Part shown: one piece after another, positions 46,061 to 56,677 of the stretch | Numbering within the stretch: the stretch's first letter is position 1 | Layout of the letters: each line of letters opens with the position of its first letter | Origin: Paraburkholderia translucens | Lineage (GTDB): Bacteria > Pseudomonadota > Gammaproteobacteria > Burkholderiales > Burkholderiaceae | Assembly: GCF_020881035.1 (NCBI RefSeq) | Contig: NZ_JAJITC010000003.1 | Location: forward strand, 62,001-126,000 | DNA: 64,000 nt | Reading direction: 5' to 3' | Made by a program: the position numbers and the translations under genes | Notes under the pieces: model-generated | Database searches by the model: none | Seen by the model: the letters and a program-made list of their open reading frames with translations, nothing else | What the model was told of the DNA's origin: nothing

Positions 46061-48004
46061 TTGCGGAACATTGTCGTCACGTTGGCGCACACGCCGATCG
46101 GCGGGAGCGGGCTCGCGCGGCGCATGCGTGGTGCCGCGTTGCTTGCCGCACTATGCGCCGCCATCGCCAGCGCCATCGCCTTTCCCCTGCGCTGCGCCGC
46201 AGGCGAGCGCGTCCCCTCGACGATCGAGCGCGACGTTCACCTGTTCGTGATCCAGAAGGACGGTTCCGTCGAGGAACACGACGACACCGTGATGCGCGCG
46301 GATACGGCCAGCGGCATCGACGATATCGCGCAGCGCTACGTGTGGTTCAACAAGGACATCGAGCAGGTGCAACTGCTGGCCGCCGAAACCATCGACCCCG
46401 ACGGCACCAGGCACATCGTCGGTCCCGAGGCGATCCGCGACGTGGATGAGCCGCGCTCGGCCGGCGCGCCGAGCTTCGAGGACGGCGTGTTGCGCACCGT
46501 GATCTTCCCCGCCGTCCAGGTCGGCTCGCGCGTGCATCTCGCGTTTCGCAAGACGCGCGCGAAGCCGCTGCAGGCGGGCACCTTCGCTTATCTGGTCGAA
46601 CCGTCGCTCGAGCCGGTCGAGGAGCAGCGCCTGATCTTCGATCTTCCGGCCGACGTGCCGCTTTATACGGACGCGCGCGGCTACGTCGCGCTGCCGCCCG
46701 TGAGCGCGAACGGCCGCACCCGCTACGAGTTCGACTATCGGCACGGCCCGTATGCGCGGCACGAAGCGGGCGCGGTCGGCTATGCGAACTGGGGCGACCG
46801 GCTGATGGTCTCGACGGTGCCGGACTTCGCGAGCTTCGCCGCGCGCTATCGCGGTCCCGCCGACAGCGACGCGACCCGCGACGATCCCGCGATCGTCGCG
46901 CTGGCGCAGCAACTGACGGCAGGTCTCACCGATCCTCGCGACAAAGCCCGCGCGCTCTACGACTGGATGCGGCTCAACATCCGCTACGTCGCGCTGTTTC
47001 TCGGCGAGACGGCGGCGATTCCGCACAAGGCGGCGGACATCCTGCGCAACCGCTATGGCGACTGCAAGGACCACGTCGCGCTATACGGCGCGCTGCTCGC
47101 GGCGACCGGTATTCGCAGCGAACCCGTGCTGCTCAATCTCGGCCCGTACTACTCGCTGCCCGATGTGCCGGGCTACGGCGCGAGCGCGATCAATCACGCG
47201 ATCATCTGGATCCCGGAACTGGCGCAATTCGCGGACACGACGGCGGGCGGCACCGAGTTCGGCTATCTGCCGGGCGGCGTGATGGACCGGCCGGTGCTGC
47301 TGGTCGACGACGGCGTGCTCGCCCGCACGCCGGCTACGCAACCGCGCGAGCGCAACGCCCGCCTGCAGATCGACATCGACGACGACGGCACCGGGCATTA
47401 CGCATATCGTGTCGAGGATGCGGGCTTTCCTGCCGAGCTCGAGCGCAACAGGTTCCGGCGCGCGACGCGCCAGGGCGCGCAGCAGATTGCCGCGAGCCGT
47501 CTGCTGCAAACGGGCCTGCACGGCACTGCGCAGTCGGAGACCGAGGACGTGAGGGCGACCGCCGGCGCGTTTGCGACATCGACGGAAGGCCGCGTGCCGC
47601 ACCTTGTCTGGCCGGACGGCACGACTGCGGTGCCGGCCCTGACGAGCCTCGCCGGCGGCATGAACTCGCAGGTCGAGGCGTGGCTGGCGGAACCCGTCAG
47701 AACGCAGCCGTGGACCTGCATCGGCGGGGAGTTCGATGAAACCCTGGAACTGAGCTTGCCGCGCTTTGTGCGCGTGACGGACTTGCCGGCCGACAGCCTG
47801 GTCGAGGACCCGCTGCTCACGTTCGCGTCACGCTACGTCTTCGATCCTCAGACACGCACCTTGCAGGTCAGCCGGCACCTGCGCGCCGCGTTCGGGCATC
47901 AGATGTGTACCGCAAGCGAATTCGCGGCGATTCACGACGACCTCGTGCGCATCGAGCGCGATCTGGATGCCGAGCTGGTCGTCAAGTCCGTGAGCGTGAG
48001 ATAG
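46061..48004 (+). CDS. DUF3857 / transglutaminase-like exported protein
   Basis: A 647-residue protein. A hydrophobic N-terminal segment (LAALCAAIASAIAFPLRCAA) with a cleavage-like site implies export to the periplasm. Residues 60-230 are a DUF3857 domain. Residues 290-420 are a transglutaminase-type cysteine domain with RYGDCKDHVALYGALLAATG (nucleophile Cys near 335) and INHAIIWI (His near 379). The C-terminal third is beta-rich. DUF3857 transglutaminase proteins are poorly characterised, and the reaction is not known for this one. The TTG start at 46061 is uncertain. Confidence 0.8.
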   Translation: MRNIVVTLAHTPIGGSGLARRMRGAALLAALCAAIASAIAFPLRCAAGERVPSTIERDVHLFVIQKDGSVEEHDDTVMRADTASGIDDIAQRYVWFNKDIEQVQLLAAETIDPDGTRHIVGPEAIRDVDEPRSAGAPSFEDGVLRTVIFPAVQVGSRVHLAFRKTRAKPLQAGTFAYLVEPSLEPVEEQRLIFDLPADVPLYTDARGYVALPPVSANGRTRYEFDYRHGPYARHEAGAVGYANWGDRLMVSTVPDFASFAARYRGPADSDATRDDPAIVALAQQLTAGLTDPRDKARALYDWMRLNIRYVALFLGETAAIPHKAADILRNRYGDCKDHVALYGALLAATGIRSEPVLLNLGPYYSLPDVPGYGASAINHAIIWIPELAQFADTTAGGTEFGYLPGGVMDRPVLLVDDGVLARTPATQPRERNARLQIDIDDDGTGHYAYRVEDAGFPAELERNRFRRATRQGAQQIAASRLLQTGLHGTAQSETEDVRATAGAFATSTEGRVPHLVWPDGTTAVPALTSLAGGMNSQVEAWLAEPVRTQPWTCIGGEFDETLELSLPRFVRVTDLPADSLVEDPLLTFASRYVFDPQTRTLQVSRHLRAAFGHQMCTASEFAAIHDDLVRIERDLDAELVVKSVSVR

Positions 48005-48064
48005 AAGCGGGCCCCGCATCGGCCGCAAGCCGGGCAGGGCCGCTCTCCTGGCCGGAGTTCGCGC

Positions 48065-49216
48065 TTACGTGCCGCTCTTCGTCACGATCGGCACCCACGC
48101 GCCGTTCTTCACCTGATACAGCGTCGAGGCGCCGCTCTTCAAGGCGCCGGTGCTGTCGAACGAGATCTTGCCGGTCACGCCATCGTAATCGATCGACTTC
48201 AGCACCGGACGGTACACGTTCGGCGAGTCGGATTTGGCCTGCTGCATCGCCCTGATCGCGACCCACGCGCCGTCATAGCCGAACGGCGCGTACGACAGCA
48301 CGTCCGCGCCGAAGCGCTTCTTGAACTTGGCGTTGAAGTCCTTGCCGCCCGGCAGCTCCGCGAGAGGTCGGCCGTATTCCCAGGCCATCGCGCCGTCGGA
48401 CGCTTCGCCCGCGAGCTTGATGAAGTCCTCGTCCATCACGCCGCCGCCGCCGACCAGCTGTGCGTTCAGGCCGAGCTGCTTCATGCGCCGAGCGAAGCCC
48501 GCGGCCTGGCTGTCGAGGCCGGCGAAGAACACGAGGTCCGCATTGGCGCCCTTGAACTTGGTGATCTGCGTGCTGAAGTCGACTGCATGGTTGTCGGTGT
48601 AGTCGCGCGCGACGATCGTGCCGCCATGCGCCTTCACGGCTTTCTCGAACTCGTCGGCCTCGCCCTGGCCGAACGCGGTGCGATCGTCGATGATGGCGAT
48701 GCGCTTGGCCTTCGTGACGTCGACCGCATAGACGCCTGCGTTGCCGGCGTTCTGCGCATCGGTCGAAATCACCATGAAGGTGTTCGCGAAGCCGCGGCCC
48801 GTGATGATCGGGTTCGTCGCGGCGGGGTCGAGCACCGGAATGCCGGCCTGCTCATAGACCTGCGAGGCCGGAATCGTCGTGCCCGAGTTGAAGTGCCCGA
48901 CGACCACCGCGACGCCCGAGTCGACCAGCTTCTGCGCGGCCTGCACGCCGACGCGCGGGTCGGCCTGATCGTCCTGCGAGACGATCTCGAAGTGCGCGAC
49001 CTTGTCGCCGATCTTGATCTTCTGCGCGTTGGCTTCGTCGATCGCGAGCCGCACGCCGTTTTCCAGATCCTTGCCGTAGCCGGCATTGGCGCCCGTCAGC
49101 GGCGCGGCGAAACCGATCTTGACCGACAAGTCGTCGGCGAAACTGGCGGCAGGCGCGACGGCGAACATCGCGCCCACGAGCAGGCTCAAGGGTTTCAGCG
49201 TGTTGCGAAGACTCAT
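48065..49216 (-). CDS. livK: Branched-chain amino acid ABC transporter, periplasmic binding protein
   Basis: Encodes 383 residues from ATG 49216 with AAGGAG seven bases upstream. A signal peptide (SLLVGAMFAVAPAASFA) precedes a Leu/Ile/Val-binding-protein type I fold: VKIGFAAPLTGANAGYGKDL, VVGHFNSGTTIPASQVYEQA, FVISTDAQ-like block and IIDDRTAFGQGEAD. No permease or ATPase genes are adjacent, so it feeds a transporter encoded elsewhere. Confidence 0.88.
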   Translation of the reverse strand: MSLRNTLKPLSLLVGAMFAVAPAASFADDLSVKIGFAAPLTGANAGYGKDLENGVRLAIDEANAQKIKIGDKVAHFEIVSQDDQADPRVGVQAAQKLVDSGVAVVVGHFNSGTTIPASQVYEQAGIPVLDPAATNPIITGRGFANTFMVISTDAQNAGNAGVYAVDVTKAKRIAIIDDRTAFGQGEADEFEKAVKAHGGTIVARDYTDNHAVDFSTQITKFKGANADLVFFAGLDSQAAGFARRMKQLGLNAQLVGGGGVMDEDFIKLAGEASDGAMAWEYGRPLAELPGGKDFNAKFKKRFGADVLSYAPFGYDGAWVAIRAMQQAKSDSPNVYRPVLKSIDYDGVTGKISFDSTGALKSGASTLYQVKNGAWVPIVTKSGT

Positions 49217-49530
49217 GGTCTCTCCTTGCATCGACGGTTGTTATGAAAACGGCAAAACAGCCAGGCGGTAGGACACGTGATTCTGGCGGGAATATAGAAA
49301 GCCAAATTGCCGTCGTCTTGGCAATTCGTGGCGTTTTGGATGAGCATTTCGGCACAGGCCGCGACCTGTGCGCGAAGTGCCTATAAAGCGTGTGGGCGGG
49401 AGACAACCAGGCGTGCCGCGCGGAGCGCCGCCATGGCTGCCGATTGCCGCATATGCTTGAGAAACCGGCGCGAGCGCGCCGGCGGGAGGTGCGGTGTTGC
49501 GGTGTTGCGGGGGAAGGCGGAGTCTTCCGC
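49217..49530. other. Non-coding region upstream of livK
   Basis: Contains two inverted repeats: AATTGCC/GGCAATT (49305-49326, 8-base loop) and GCACAGG/CCTGTGC (49352-49371, 6-base loop). Neither is followed by a T tract. They may be operators for the binding-protein gene. Confidence 0.45.
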
Positions 49531-49992
49531 CTAGCGCCCGCCTTGCTGGCGCAGCAGTTCTTCACGCAGACGCTGGAGCGGCGCCTTGGTGTCTTCGTCG
49601 GCCCATGTGTCGAGATCGTCGATCGCGCGCTGGCAGCCGTCGAGCACCACGTCGAGATCGACCGGCACGCCGTTGTTCAGCGCGAATTCGATCGTCTCGG
49701 CGAACTGCTGGCACTCGTCCTCGCCGTACGAGATGTCGAGGTTGTCGGCGATGATTTCGGCGATGTTGCTGCGCGCCTTGTCGTCGGCCGTCACCATGTC
49801 GACGATGCCGCGCGCCACCGCCAGCGAATAGTAGAGCGCGATATCGAGCCATTGCGCGGGATCGAAGTCGGGCTGGCCGAACTGGTCCTCGAAGAACTCG
49901 ATCGCTTCCTGTTCGTGCGCTTCGTCCGCGTCGACGCTCATGCACAACTGTTCAAAAAATTCTTCCCGCTCGCTGCGGATATGACCGTCCAT
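49531..49992 (-). CDS. Conserved-looking acidic hypothetical protein
   Basis: Encodes 153 residues from ATG 49992, strongly acidic, soluble and mainly helical (REEFFEQLCMSVDADEAHEQ, AEIIADNLDISYGEDECQQF, LDGCQRAIDDLDTWADEDTK). I recognise no domain. The frame fits chromosomal codon use and starts with a plausible ATG, so a real gene is likely. It lies 135 bases downstream of pdxY on the same strand. Confidence 0.6.
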   Translation of the reverse strand: MDGHIRSEREEFFEQLCMSVDADEAHEQEAIEFFEDQFGQPDFDPAQWLDIALYYSLAVARGIVDMVTADDKARSNIAEIIADNLDISYGEDECQQFAETIEFALNNGVPVDLDVVLDGCQRAIDDLDTWADEDTKAPLQRLREELLRQQGGR

Positions 49993-50127
49993 CGATGCCT
50001 CGTCTGCTGAATGCCGGATGCTGTAAATTGCCGCGCGGCGCGGGCGCAAGCCCGTCGCGGCGCGGCACGCATTATAGGACGGCGGCCAGCACAAGCCCGC
50101 TATTGGCGTGAACGGGCCCCAAGTGAC

Positions 50128-50994
50128 CTAAGCCGTCTCCGCGACCCACGCATCGAACCACTCGCGCGGCTGCGCGATTTCGTTCTGCGACGCCACGAGT
50201 TCGAGTTCATAGCGTCCGGCCAGCCAGGTCGTCTTCACGACGGCGTTCACCGCGGCGAGCGTGTGCTCGAAGGCCGAGCGGATCGAATCGCCGAGCAGCG
50301 TGCGCGCGACGAAGACCGCGCTCGTCAGATCGCCGACGCCGACCGGCTGGCGCGCGAACGGATAGAGCGGGCGTTGTCCCATCCACGCCTCGCGCTCGGT
50401 GACGACCAGCATGTTGAAGCGGTCGGCGAGACTGTTGCGATCGAGCAGATGCTTGACGAGCACGAGCTTAGGCCCGCGTGCGATCACCTCGCGGCACGCG
50501 GCCACCGCTTCCTCGAGCGTCTCGATCTCGCGGCCGACGAGGCGCTGCAATTCGATGTGATTCGGTGCGATCGCGTCGGCGACTCGCGGCATCTCGCGCA
50601 CGAGGAATTCCTGGATGCCCGGCTCGACCTTGCAGCCGCCCGCCGCGCCCATCACCGGATCGCAGAAGTACCAGGCGCGCGGATTGGCGGCCTTCACCGC
50701 CCTGACGATTTCGATGACCGCCTGCGCCTGTTCGGTCGTGCCGAGATAGCCCGAGAGCACCGCGTCGCAGCGCGGCAGCATGCCGATTGCGCCGATGCCC
50801 TCGACGAGCTCTTCCATCTGCGAGGCGTCGATCGCGCTACCGCTCCAGTGCCCGTATTGCGTGTGATTCGAGAACTGCACGGTGTTGAGCGGCCACACGT
50901 TGATGCCCAACCGGCGCATCGGAAACTCGGCCGCGCTGTTGCCGGCGTGACCGAACACGACATGGGACTGAATGCTCAAAACGTTTTTCGTCAT
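50128..50994 (-). CDS. pdxY: Pyridoxal kinase
   Basis: A 288-residue enzyme that phosphorylates pyridoxal to PLP in the salvage pathway. PfkB-like ribokinase fold: [20 protein letters not shown] at the N-terminus, [10 protein letters not shown], and the GxGD catalytic motif in [17 protein letters not shown]. Length equals PdxY and not PdxK. The gene is on the same strand as glgA, which lies 265 bases upstream. Confidence 0.93.
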   Translation of the reverse strand: MTKNVLSIQSHVVFGHAGNSAAEFPMRRLGINVWPLNTVQFSNHTQYGHWSGSAIDASQMEELVEGIGAIGMLPRCDAVLSGYLGTTEQAQAVIEIVRAVKAANPRAWYFCDPVMGAAGGCKVEPGIQEFLVREMPRVADAIAPNHIELQRLVGREIETLEEAVAACREVIARGPKLVLVKHLLDRNSLADRFNMLVVTEREAWMGQRPLYPFARQPVGVGDLTSAVFVARTLLGDSIRSAFEHTLAAVNAVVKTTWLAGRYELELVASQNEIAQPREWFDAWVAETA

Positions 50995-51259
50995 GGTAAG
51001 GCTCGCGCGACCGGTCCAGCGCGATCAACAAAGCGGGAAGGAAGGGCTCGCGCGGGCGGGACGATGGCCCGGGCGCCGCGCGGCAGACATGCCTGACACA
51101 GATGGTGCAGGAAAAACGCACGAACTGCATCACCGGCAAGTCAGCCAACAATACAGGAGATTGGCCGCCGCGAGTTGATCCGGCCCCGTGTTGTTGCGCC
51201 GAACCATCAAATGCGCGCGGAGATTCGCGGAACCTGACAATCCGCGCGCCGCCGACGCT

Positions 51260-52720
51260 TCAGACCAGCTCCTGATACAAGGCCAGATAGCGCTCCGCCG
51301 ACGCGCCCCAGCCGAAGTCCTCGCGCATGGCGCGCCGCTGCGTGGCCTTCCATTCGGTGCGGCGCCCGTAGAGCGCGAAGGCGCGCCGGATCGCCGCGGC
51401 GAGTCCTTTCGGATCGAAACGCTCGAACACGAAGCCGGTCGCGAGATCGTCGGCGAGGTTTTCGAGCGATGCGTCGGCGACCGTATCGGCGAGACCGCCG
51501 ACGCTGTGCACGAGCGGCAGCGACCCGTAGGCGAGCGCATAGAGTTGCGTGAGCCCGCACGGCTCGAAGCGCGACGGCACCGCGACCACGTCGCTGCCGG
51601 CGATGATCGTATGCGCGAGCGCTTCGTCGAAGCCGAGCTCGACCGCGACCGATTCCGGATGCGCCTGCGCGACCATCTTGAGGCCGGTTTCGAGCGCCGG
51701 ATCGCCGGTGCCGAACACCACCAGCTGGCCGCCGCGCTTGACGATCTCGGGCACCGCGCCGAGCAGCAGGTCGAGGCCCTTCTGCTCGGTCAACCGGCTG
51801 ACGACGCCGAACAGCAGCGCGTCGCTGCGCGGCGCGAGGCCGAAGCGTTTTTGCAGCGCTTCCTTGCAGGCGAGCTTGCCGGCCAGCCGCGAGGCGCTGT
51901 AATGCGTCGCGAGCAGCGCGTCGGTGGCGGGATTCCATACCGTGTAGTCGACGCCGTTGAGGATCCCGCTCAGATCGTGCGCGCGATGGCGCAGAAGTCC
52001 GTCGAGCCCGCCGCCGTGCGCGAGCGTCTGGATTTCGCGCGCATAGTTCGGGCTGACCGTCGTGATGCGGTCGCTGTAGTAGAGCCCGGCCTTCAGGAAC
52101 GATAGCTGTCCATAGAATTCGACGCCGCGCATGTTGAAGAAATCGTGCGGCAGGCCGAGCAGGCCGAACTGATGCGCGGGAAAAATCCCCTGGTAGGCGA
52201 GGTTGTGGATCGTGAACACGCTGCGCGCCGGCGCGCGGCCATGCTCGCGTTCGGCGGCCTTCAGATAGGCGGGCGCGAGTCCCGCGTGCCAGTCGTGCGC
52301 ATGGACGATCTGCGGCGACCACGTGGGGTCGAGCTGCTGCGCGAGTTGCGCGGCGACCCAGCCGAGCAGCGCGAAACGCTGCGCGTTGTCGCCGTACGGC
52401 ACGTGTTCATCGTTCAGATACGGGTTGCCGGGCCGGTCGTACAGCGACGCGGCGCTGATCACATAGACGGTGAGGCCGTTCGTGGGCAGCGTGCCGCGCT
52501 CGAGCGTCACGTCCGGCGCGCCGAAACGGCTTCCCAGCTGCGCGACCGTTTGCAGGTCGCCGAGGCCGGCGAGCACGGCCGGAAATCCCGGCAGCAGCAC
52601 CCGCACGTCGGCGCCGCGCTCGATCAGCGCGGACGGCAGCGCGCCCGCGACGTCGGCGAGACCGCCCGTTTTGAGGAGAGGATACAGCTCGCTTGCGACG
52701 TGCAGGGCGCGAATCGTCAT
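51260..52720 (-). CDS. glgA: Glycogen synthase
   Basis: A 486-residue GT5 enzyme that elongates alpha-1,4-glucan from ADP-glucose. Family motifs: HVASELYPLLKTGGLADVAG (the K-T-G-G-L ADP-glucose site near residue 15), HAHDWHAGLAPAYLKA, and PSRFEPCGLTQLYALAYGSL. It lies 90 bases downstream of glgC on the same strand, giving a glgC-glgA operon. Confidence 0.95.
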   Translation of the reverse strand: MTIRALHVASELYPLLKTGGLADVAGALPSALIERGADVRVLLPGFPAVLAGLGDLQTVAQLGSRFGAPDVTLERGTLPTNGLTVYVISAASLYDRPGNPYLNDEHVPYGDNAQRFALLGWVAAQLAQQLDPTWSPQIVHAHDWHAGLAPAYLKAAEREHGRAPARSVFTIHNLAYQGIFPAHQFGLLGLPHDFFNMRGVEFYGQLSFLKAGLYYSDRITTVSPNYAREIQTLAHGGGLDGLLRHRAHDLSGILNGVDYTVWNPATDALLATHYSASRLAGKLACKEALQKRFGLAPRSDALLFGVVSRLTEQKGLDLLLGAVPEIVKRGGQLVVFGTGDPALETGLKMVAQAHPESVAVELGFDEALAHTIIAGSDVVAVPSRFEPCGLTQLYALAYGSLPLVHSVGGLADTVADASLENLADDLATGFVFERFDPKGLAAAIRRAFALYGRRTEWKATQRRAMREDFGWGASAERYLALYQELV

Positions 52721-52810
52721 AGGCCGGGTCTCGGTCGGGATGGCAGGGTTGATCGGGCAAAGCGTGGCCGGCGGCTGGCGCCGCAGGCGCGGACAAAGGG
52801 CAGGCCGGCG

Positions 52811-54076
52811 CTACTTCTGCGACTTGCGCAACGCCTCCTGAGTGACCAGCACGACGCCTTCGTCGGTGCGATAGAAGCGCTCGGCGTCGCGCGCCGGGTC
52901 TTCGCCGATCACCGTGCCTTCGGGAATCGTGCAGCCACGGTCGATCACCACCTTCTGCAGGCGGCAGCTCGCACCGACCATCACCTGTGGCAGCAAGACT
53001 GCCTCATTGATGTTACAGAACGAACTCACTTTCACGTTCGACGACAACACCGAGCGCGAAATCTGCGAGCCCGAGATCACGCAGCCGCCGCAGACGATCA
53101 GATTGTTGCCCGAGCCCTGCAGCCCCTTCATGTCGCGCACGAACTTCGCGGGCGGCAACTGCTCCTGGTACGTCCAGATCGGCCAGGTCTCGTCGTAGAG
53201 GTCGAGCGTCGGGATCGTCGAGGCGAGATCGAGGTTCGCGGCCCAGTACGCGTCGATCGTGCCGACGTCGCGCCAGTACGGCTCGACGCTCGGGTCCGAC
53301 GATACGCACGACATGCTGAACGGATGCGCGATCGCGACGCCCTGGGTGACGACGCGCGGCAGGATGTCCTTGCCGAAGTCATGATCGGTCTCGAGCGCGG
53401 CGATGTTCTCTTCGAGCAACGCGTACAGGTAATCGGCGTTGAACACGTAGATCCCCATGCTCGCGAGCGCCGTGTCCGGGCGGCCGGGTATGGCGGGCGG
53501 GTCGGCCGGCTTTTCGACGAAGCCGGTTACGCGGCGGTTTTCGTCCACCGCCATCACGCCGAATGCGACCGCGTCCATGCGCGGCACCTCGATGCAGCCG
53601 ACCGTGCAGTCGGCGCCGCTGTCGGCGTGATCGGCGATCATGCGCGTGTAGTCCATCTTGTAGATGTGGTCGCCGGCGAGCACGACTACGTACTTCGGAT
53701 GGATCGAGCGGATGATGTCGAGGTTCTGGAACACCGCGTCGGCGGTGCCGCGATACCAGTGCGCGCCTTCGACCCGCTGCTGCGCGGGCCACAGGTCGAT
53801 GAACTCGCCCATCTCGCCGCGCAAAAAGCTCCAGCCGCGTTGCAGATGACGCAGCAGCGAATGCGCCTTGTACTGCGTGACCACCGCGATGCGGCGGATG
53901 CCGGAGTTCAGGCAGTTGGACAGCGCGAAGTCGATGATCCGGTATTTGCCGCCGAAGTGCACCGCCGGTTTCACGCGCTTGTTCGTGAGCGGCCCGAGGC
54001 GAGTGCCGCGTCCGCCTGCGAGGACGATCGCGAGGGTAGTGCGCTGCAAGTCGTTCAGCCGTGCCGGAGTACTCAT
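52811..54076 (-). CDS. glgC: Glucose-1-phosphate adenylyltransferase
   Basis: Encodes 421 residues from ATG 54076 behind GGAGAC. It makes ADP-glucose for GlgA. Motifs: [20 protein letters not shown] (ATP site), [20 protein letters not shown], and [12 protein letters not shown] (glucose-1-phosphate and catalytic Asp region). The C-terminal left-handed beta-helix region contains [18 protein letters not shown]. First gene of the glycogen pair. Branching and debranching genes are not in this window. Confidence 0.95.
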   Translation of the reverse strand: MSTPARLNDLQRTTLAIVLAGGRGTRLGPLTNKRVKPAVHFGGKYRIIDFALSNCLNSGIRRIAVVTQYKAHSLLRHLQRGWSFLRGEMGEFIDLWPAQQRVEGAHWYRGTADAVFQNLDIIRSIHPKYVVVLAGDHIYKMDYTRMIADHADSGADCTVGCIEVPRMDAVAFGVMAVDENRRVTGFVEKPADPPAIPGRPDTALASMGIYVFNADYLYALLEENIAALETDHDFGKDILPRVVTQGVAIAHPFSMSCVSSDPSVEPYWRDVGTIDAYWAANLDLASTIPTLDLYDETWPIWTYQEQLPPAKFVRDMKGLQGSGNNLIVCGGCVISGSQISRSVLSSNVKVSSFCNINEAVLLPQVMVGASCRLQKVVIDRGCTIPEGTVIGEDPARDAERFYRTDEGVVLVTQEALRKSQK

Positions 54077-54555
54077 GGTTGTCTCCTGTCGACCGGAGTC
54101 AGCGCATCAGTGCTTGCTCCGATCCCATGCAAGATGGTTGCTCGATTGTTCTACCCCGGGTGATCTGGTCGTTATCCCTGCGCCGATGTTTCGTGCTGCG
54201 CGGCAGTCGTGCCGCGTCGCCGCTTGTTCGCTACGCGTTTTCGCGGGCCCGTCAGTCAGTTCTAGCACCGATTGGACGCGAGCGAGGCGTGTTTATTCAG
54301 CGGGCCGCGTGGTGGACCCCCCTCGAACGATCGGCTGTTAGCGCACGATGATCGGTGCGGCGCAGCACATAGAGCACGAGGTTACGGTCGGACGGTGCGC
54401 AATCCAAGCTGCCGCAATACCCATGCCACATTGCCGCGGCCGCGCGCCGTGTCCCGCCGTGCGGGACTGGCGCCGGAGTTCGGCGGCGCGTCGTAGAATC
54501 GTGCGCTCCTGGCCTCGTCCGTTCCCTGTCGCGTTTTTTCCAGAAGAACCTCGCA
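54077..54555. other. Divergent non-coding region between glgC and a hydrolase gene
   Basis: 480 bases. I see no promoter consensus, repeat, or small gene that stands out. Overlapping short frames are shadows. Confidence 0.4.
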
Positions 54556-55647
54556 ATGAAACTTCACCGCCCATTCGTGCATGCCCTGTCGAGTCTGTGC
54601 GCGGGCGCCGTGCTGTGCGCGGCGTCCGTCGCTCTGGCCGCGACGCCGGTGAGCGAGGCGAGCCCGGCCGCCGTGACCGCGTCCGCGCCCGACGATGCCG
54701 GCCCGGCCTACGGTCCCGAACTGCAAGGATTCAACTATCCGGCGCCGGTCGAACGCTTCGACTTCACGTCGCAAGGCGTGCCGTTGCAGATGGCCTACAT
54801 GGACGTAAAGCCGGCGCATGGGAACGGCCGCACCGTGGTGTTGCTGCACGGCAAGAATTTTTGTTCGGCGACATGGGACCCGACGATTCGCCGATTGAGC
54901 GACGCCGGCTATCGCGTGATCGCACCCGATCAGATCGGCTTCTGCAAATCGAGCAAGCCGGAGCATTACCAGTACAGCTTCCAGCAGCTCGCGCGCAACA
55001 CGCATGCGCTGCTCGAGTCGCTCGGCGTGAGCGACGTCACGGTGGTCGGCCACTCGACGGGCGGTATGCTCGCCATTCGCTATGCGCTGATGTATCCGCG
55101 CGAAACGCAGCAACTGGTGCTCGTGAACCCGATCGGGCTCGAGGACTGGAAGGCGAAGGGCGTGCCGTCGCTGTCGGTCGACCAGTGGTACCAGCGGGAG
55201 CTGAAGACTAGCGCCGATGGCATCCGCCGCTACGAACAGGCGACCTACTACGCGGGTCAATGGCGCGCCGATTACGAACCATGGGTGCAGATGCTCGCCG
55301 GCATGTATCGGGGGCCGGGCAAGCAGATCGTCGCGTGGAATTCCGCGCTGCTGTACGACATGATTTACACGCAGCCGGTTGTTTATGAACTGGGGCAGCT
55401 CAGTATGCCGACGCTGCTTCTGATCGGTCAGAAGGACACCACTGCGATCGGCAAGGATGCCGCGCCGCCCGAGGTGCGTGCGAAGCTCGGCCACTATCCG
55501 GAACTGGGCCGCGCCGCCGCGAAAGCGATTCCGCATGCGACGCTCGTCGAATTCCCGGATCTGGGGCACGCGCCGCAGATGCAGGATCCGGACGCGTTTC
55601 ATAAGGCTTTGCTCGATGGGTTGGCGGCGGTGCCGGGGAATCGCTGA
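54556..55647 (+). CDS. Exported alpha/beta hydrolase
   Basis: A 363-residue protein with a signal peptide (SSLCAGAVLCAASVALAA) and an alpha/beta-hydrolase fold. The oxyanion region is VVLLHGKNFCSATWDP, the nucleophile elbow GHSTGG (Ser near 167), and the catalytic His is in FPDLGHAPQMQDPD near the C-terminus; the acid is probably in the IGQKDTTAIG loop. The substrate is unknown; the active site is extracytoplasmic. It is a single gene, with AT-rich sequence following. Confidence 0.88.
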   Translation: MKLHRPFVHALSSLCAGAVLCAASVALAATPVSEASPAAVTASAPDDAGPAYGPELQGFNYPAPVERFDFTSQGVPLQMAYMDVKPAHGNGRTVVLLHGKNFCSATWDPTIRRLSDAGYRVIAPDQIGFCKSSKPEHYQYSFQQLARNTHALLESLGVSDVTVVGHSTGGMLAIRYALMYPRETQQLVLVNPIGLEDWKAKGVPSLSVDQWYQRELKTSADGIRRYEQATYYAGQWRADYEPWVQMLAGMYRGPGKQIVAWNSALLYDMIYTQPVVYELGQLSMPTLLLIGQKDTTAIGKDAAPPEVRAKLGHYPELGRAAAKAIPHATLVEFPDLGHAPQMQDPDAFHKALLDGLAAVPGNR

Positions 55648-55805
55648 GCGTTCAAACTGATTTTTGTCCCGTCACCGTACTCCCGCTTCGTTCAACGTCA
55701 GGCGAAATTGCCTGAGGGATTTGGCGGTTTTCTCCGCGAATCTCTGGCGAGGCCCCTTGCAGACACGAGTCAACTTGCTTGCATTCGCCCTGAATCGTGA
55801 ATCAG

Positions 55806-56594
55806 TTAAAAACGATATTTTATTTTTATACCAATCGCTTTACGTACATGCTCCGGTTGTGCTACGGTCCCGACCGGAGAGCCATTTTTAGTCAATATCG
55901 CATCACCGCTGCGGCCAACCCGCATCCATTCGAAATCACTCTCGACACTGACGTTGGAATATGCTTTTGGCCGCACTTCGAGTGCGAACCGTGCGCCGAT
56001 TGCCGCTTTGGTCGTCAGGTTTGCCTGGTCAAATAACTGGTTATCGAAGTTCACTTCGAGATGCTCCGGGGAAGACACGACGAGCAAGCCGGTCAGATAG
56101 ATGTCTGACCATGATGCTTGCAAAAGACGTGTTTGCGCTCCAGCCAGAAATCGCCACGAATTGTATTCTTCCTGCATTCCCAGTGTAGCGCCTCGCCCCA
56201 GAATATCCCGCTTCCAATAGTCCCATTCGGTGCCCACGAGAAGTAGCACTGCATCGGAAATATATCGGCCTGCCTCGGTCGTTACGCGAAACTGTCTGGT
56301 CCTCGTGTCCGTGGAAAACGATGTTCCGTTTTGCATTTGACCGTCGTAGCTGAGGTTGCCTCCATAAAACTCACCGCCCAAGGTGACGAGCCAGTCTCCT
56401 TTTCGATAGTTAGCCTTGAATTCCAGGCCGGGGAGAAAGCCGTGCTCTTTTACCAGCGGGTTGCCGTTGGTATCAACTTCTTCCGTGGTTGCGTACCGAA
56501 CTCCTCCCGCGCCGGAAAATTGCCACTGCGCATAGGCCGATCTGCCAGTAGCTAATGCAATGATCAAAACGATGAATAGGACAAATTGCCTCAT
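55806..56594 (-). CDS. Outer-membrane beta-barrel-like protein
   Basis: A 262-residue protein with an N-terminal signal peptide (LFIVLIIALATGRSAYA) and alternating amphipathic strands to the last residue. It ends in a terminal Phe (IKIKYRF), as BAM-dependent outer-membrane proteins do. It has no family name I can assign. The gene is AT-rich relative to its neighbours and likely acquired. It starts 83 bases downstream of the lipoprotein gene on the same strand, but a strong terminator lies between, so its expression may depend on read-through or a separate promoter. Confidence 0.65.
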   Translation of the reverse strand: MRQFVLFIVLIIALATGRSAYAQWQFSGAGGVRYATTEEVDTNGNPLVKEHGFLPGLEFKANYRKGDWLVTLGGEFYGGNLSYDGQMQNGTSFSTDTRTRQFRVTTEAGRYISDAVLLLVGTEWDYWKRDILGRGATLGMQEEYNSWRFLAGAQTRLLQASWSDIYLTGLLVVSSPEHLEVNFDNQLFDQANLTTKAAIGARFALEVRPKAYSNVSVESDFEWMRVGRSGDAILTKNGSPVGTVAQPEHVRKAIGIKIKYRF

Positions 56595-56632
56595 GAAATG
56601 CCAAAGATAAGTGTTTATGCGACGGAAGCCAA

Positions 56633-56660
56633 TAAAAAATGGGCGCGTAAACGCGCCCAT
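56633..56660 (-). terminator. Rho-independent terminator between lipoprotein and barrel genes
   Basis: ATGGGCGCGT / ACGCGCCCAT is a perfect 10-bp inverted repeat with a two-base loop, followed on the minus strand by TTTTTTATT. It follows the lipoprotein gene stop (56678) by about 20 bases. Confidence 0.9.
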
Positions 56661-56677
56661 TAATCACGAACCTTTGC

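Noticed and set aside
55698..55715. TCAGGC/GCCTGA hairpin after the alpha/beta hydrolase as a terminator.
   Set aside because: The stem is short and no T tract follows at the right place.
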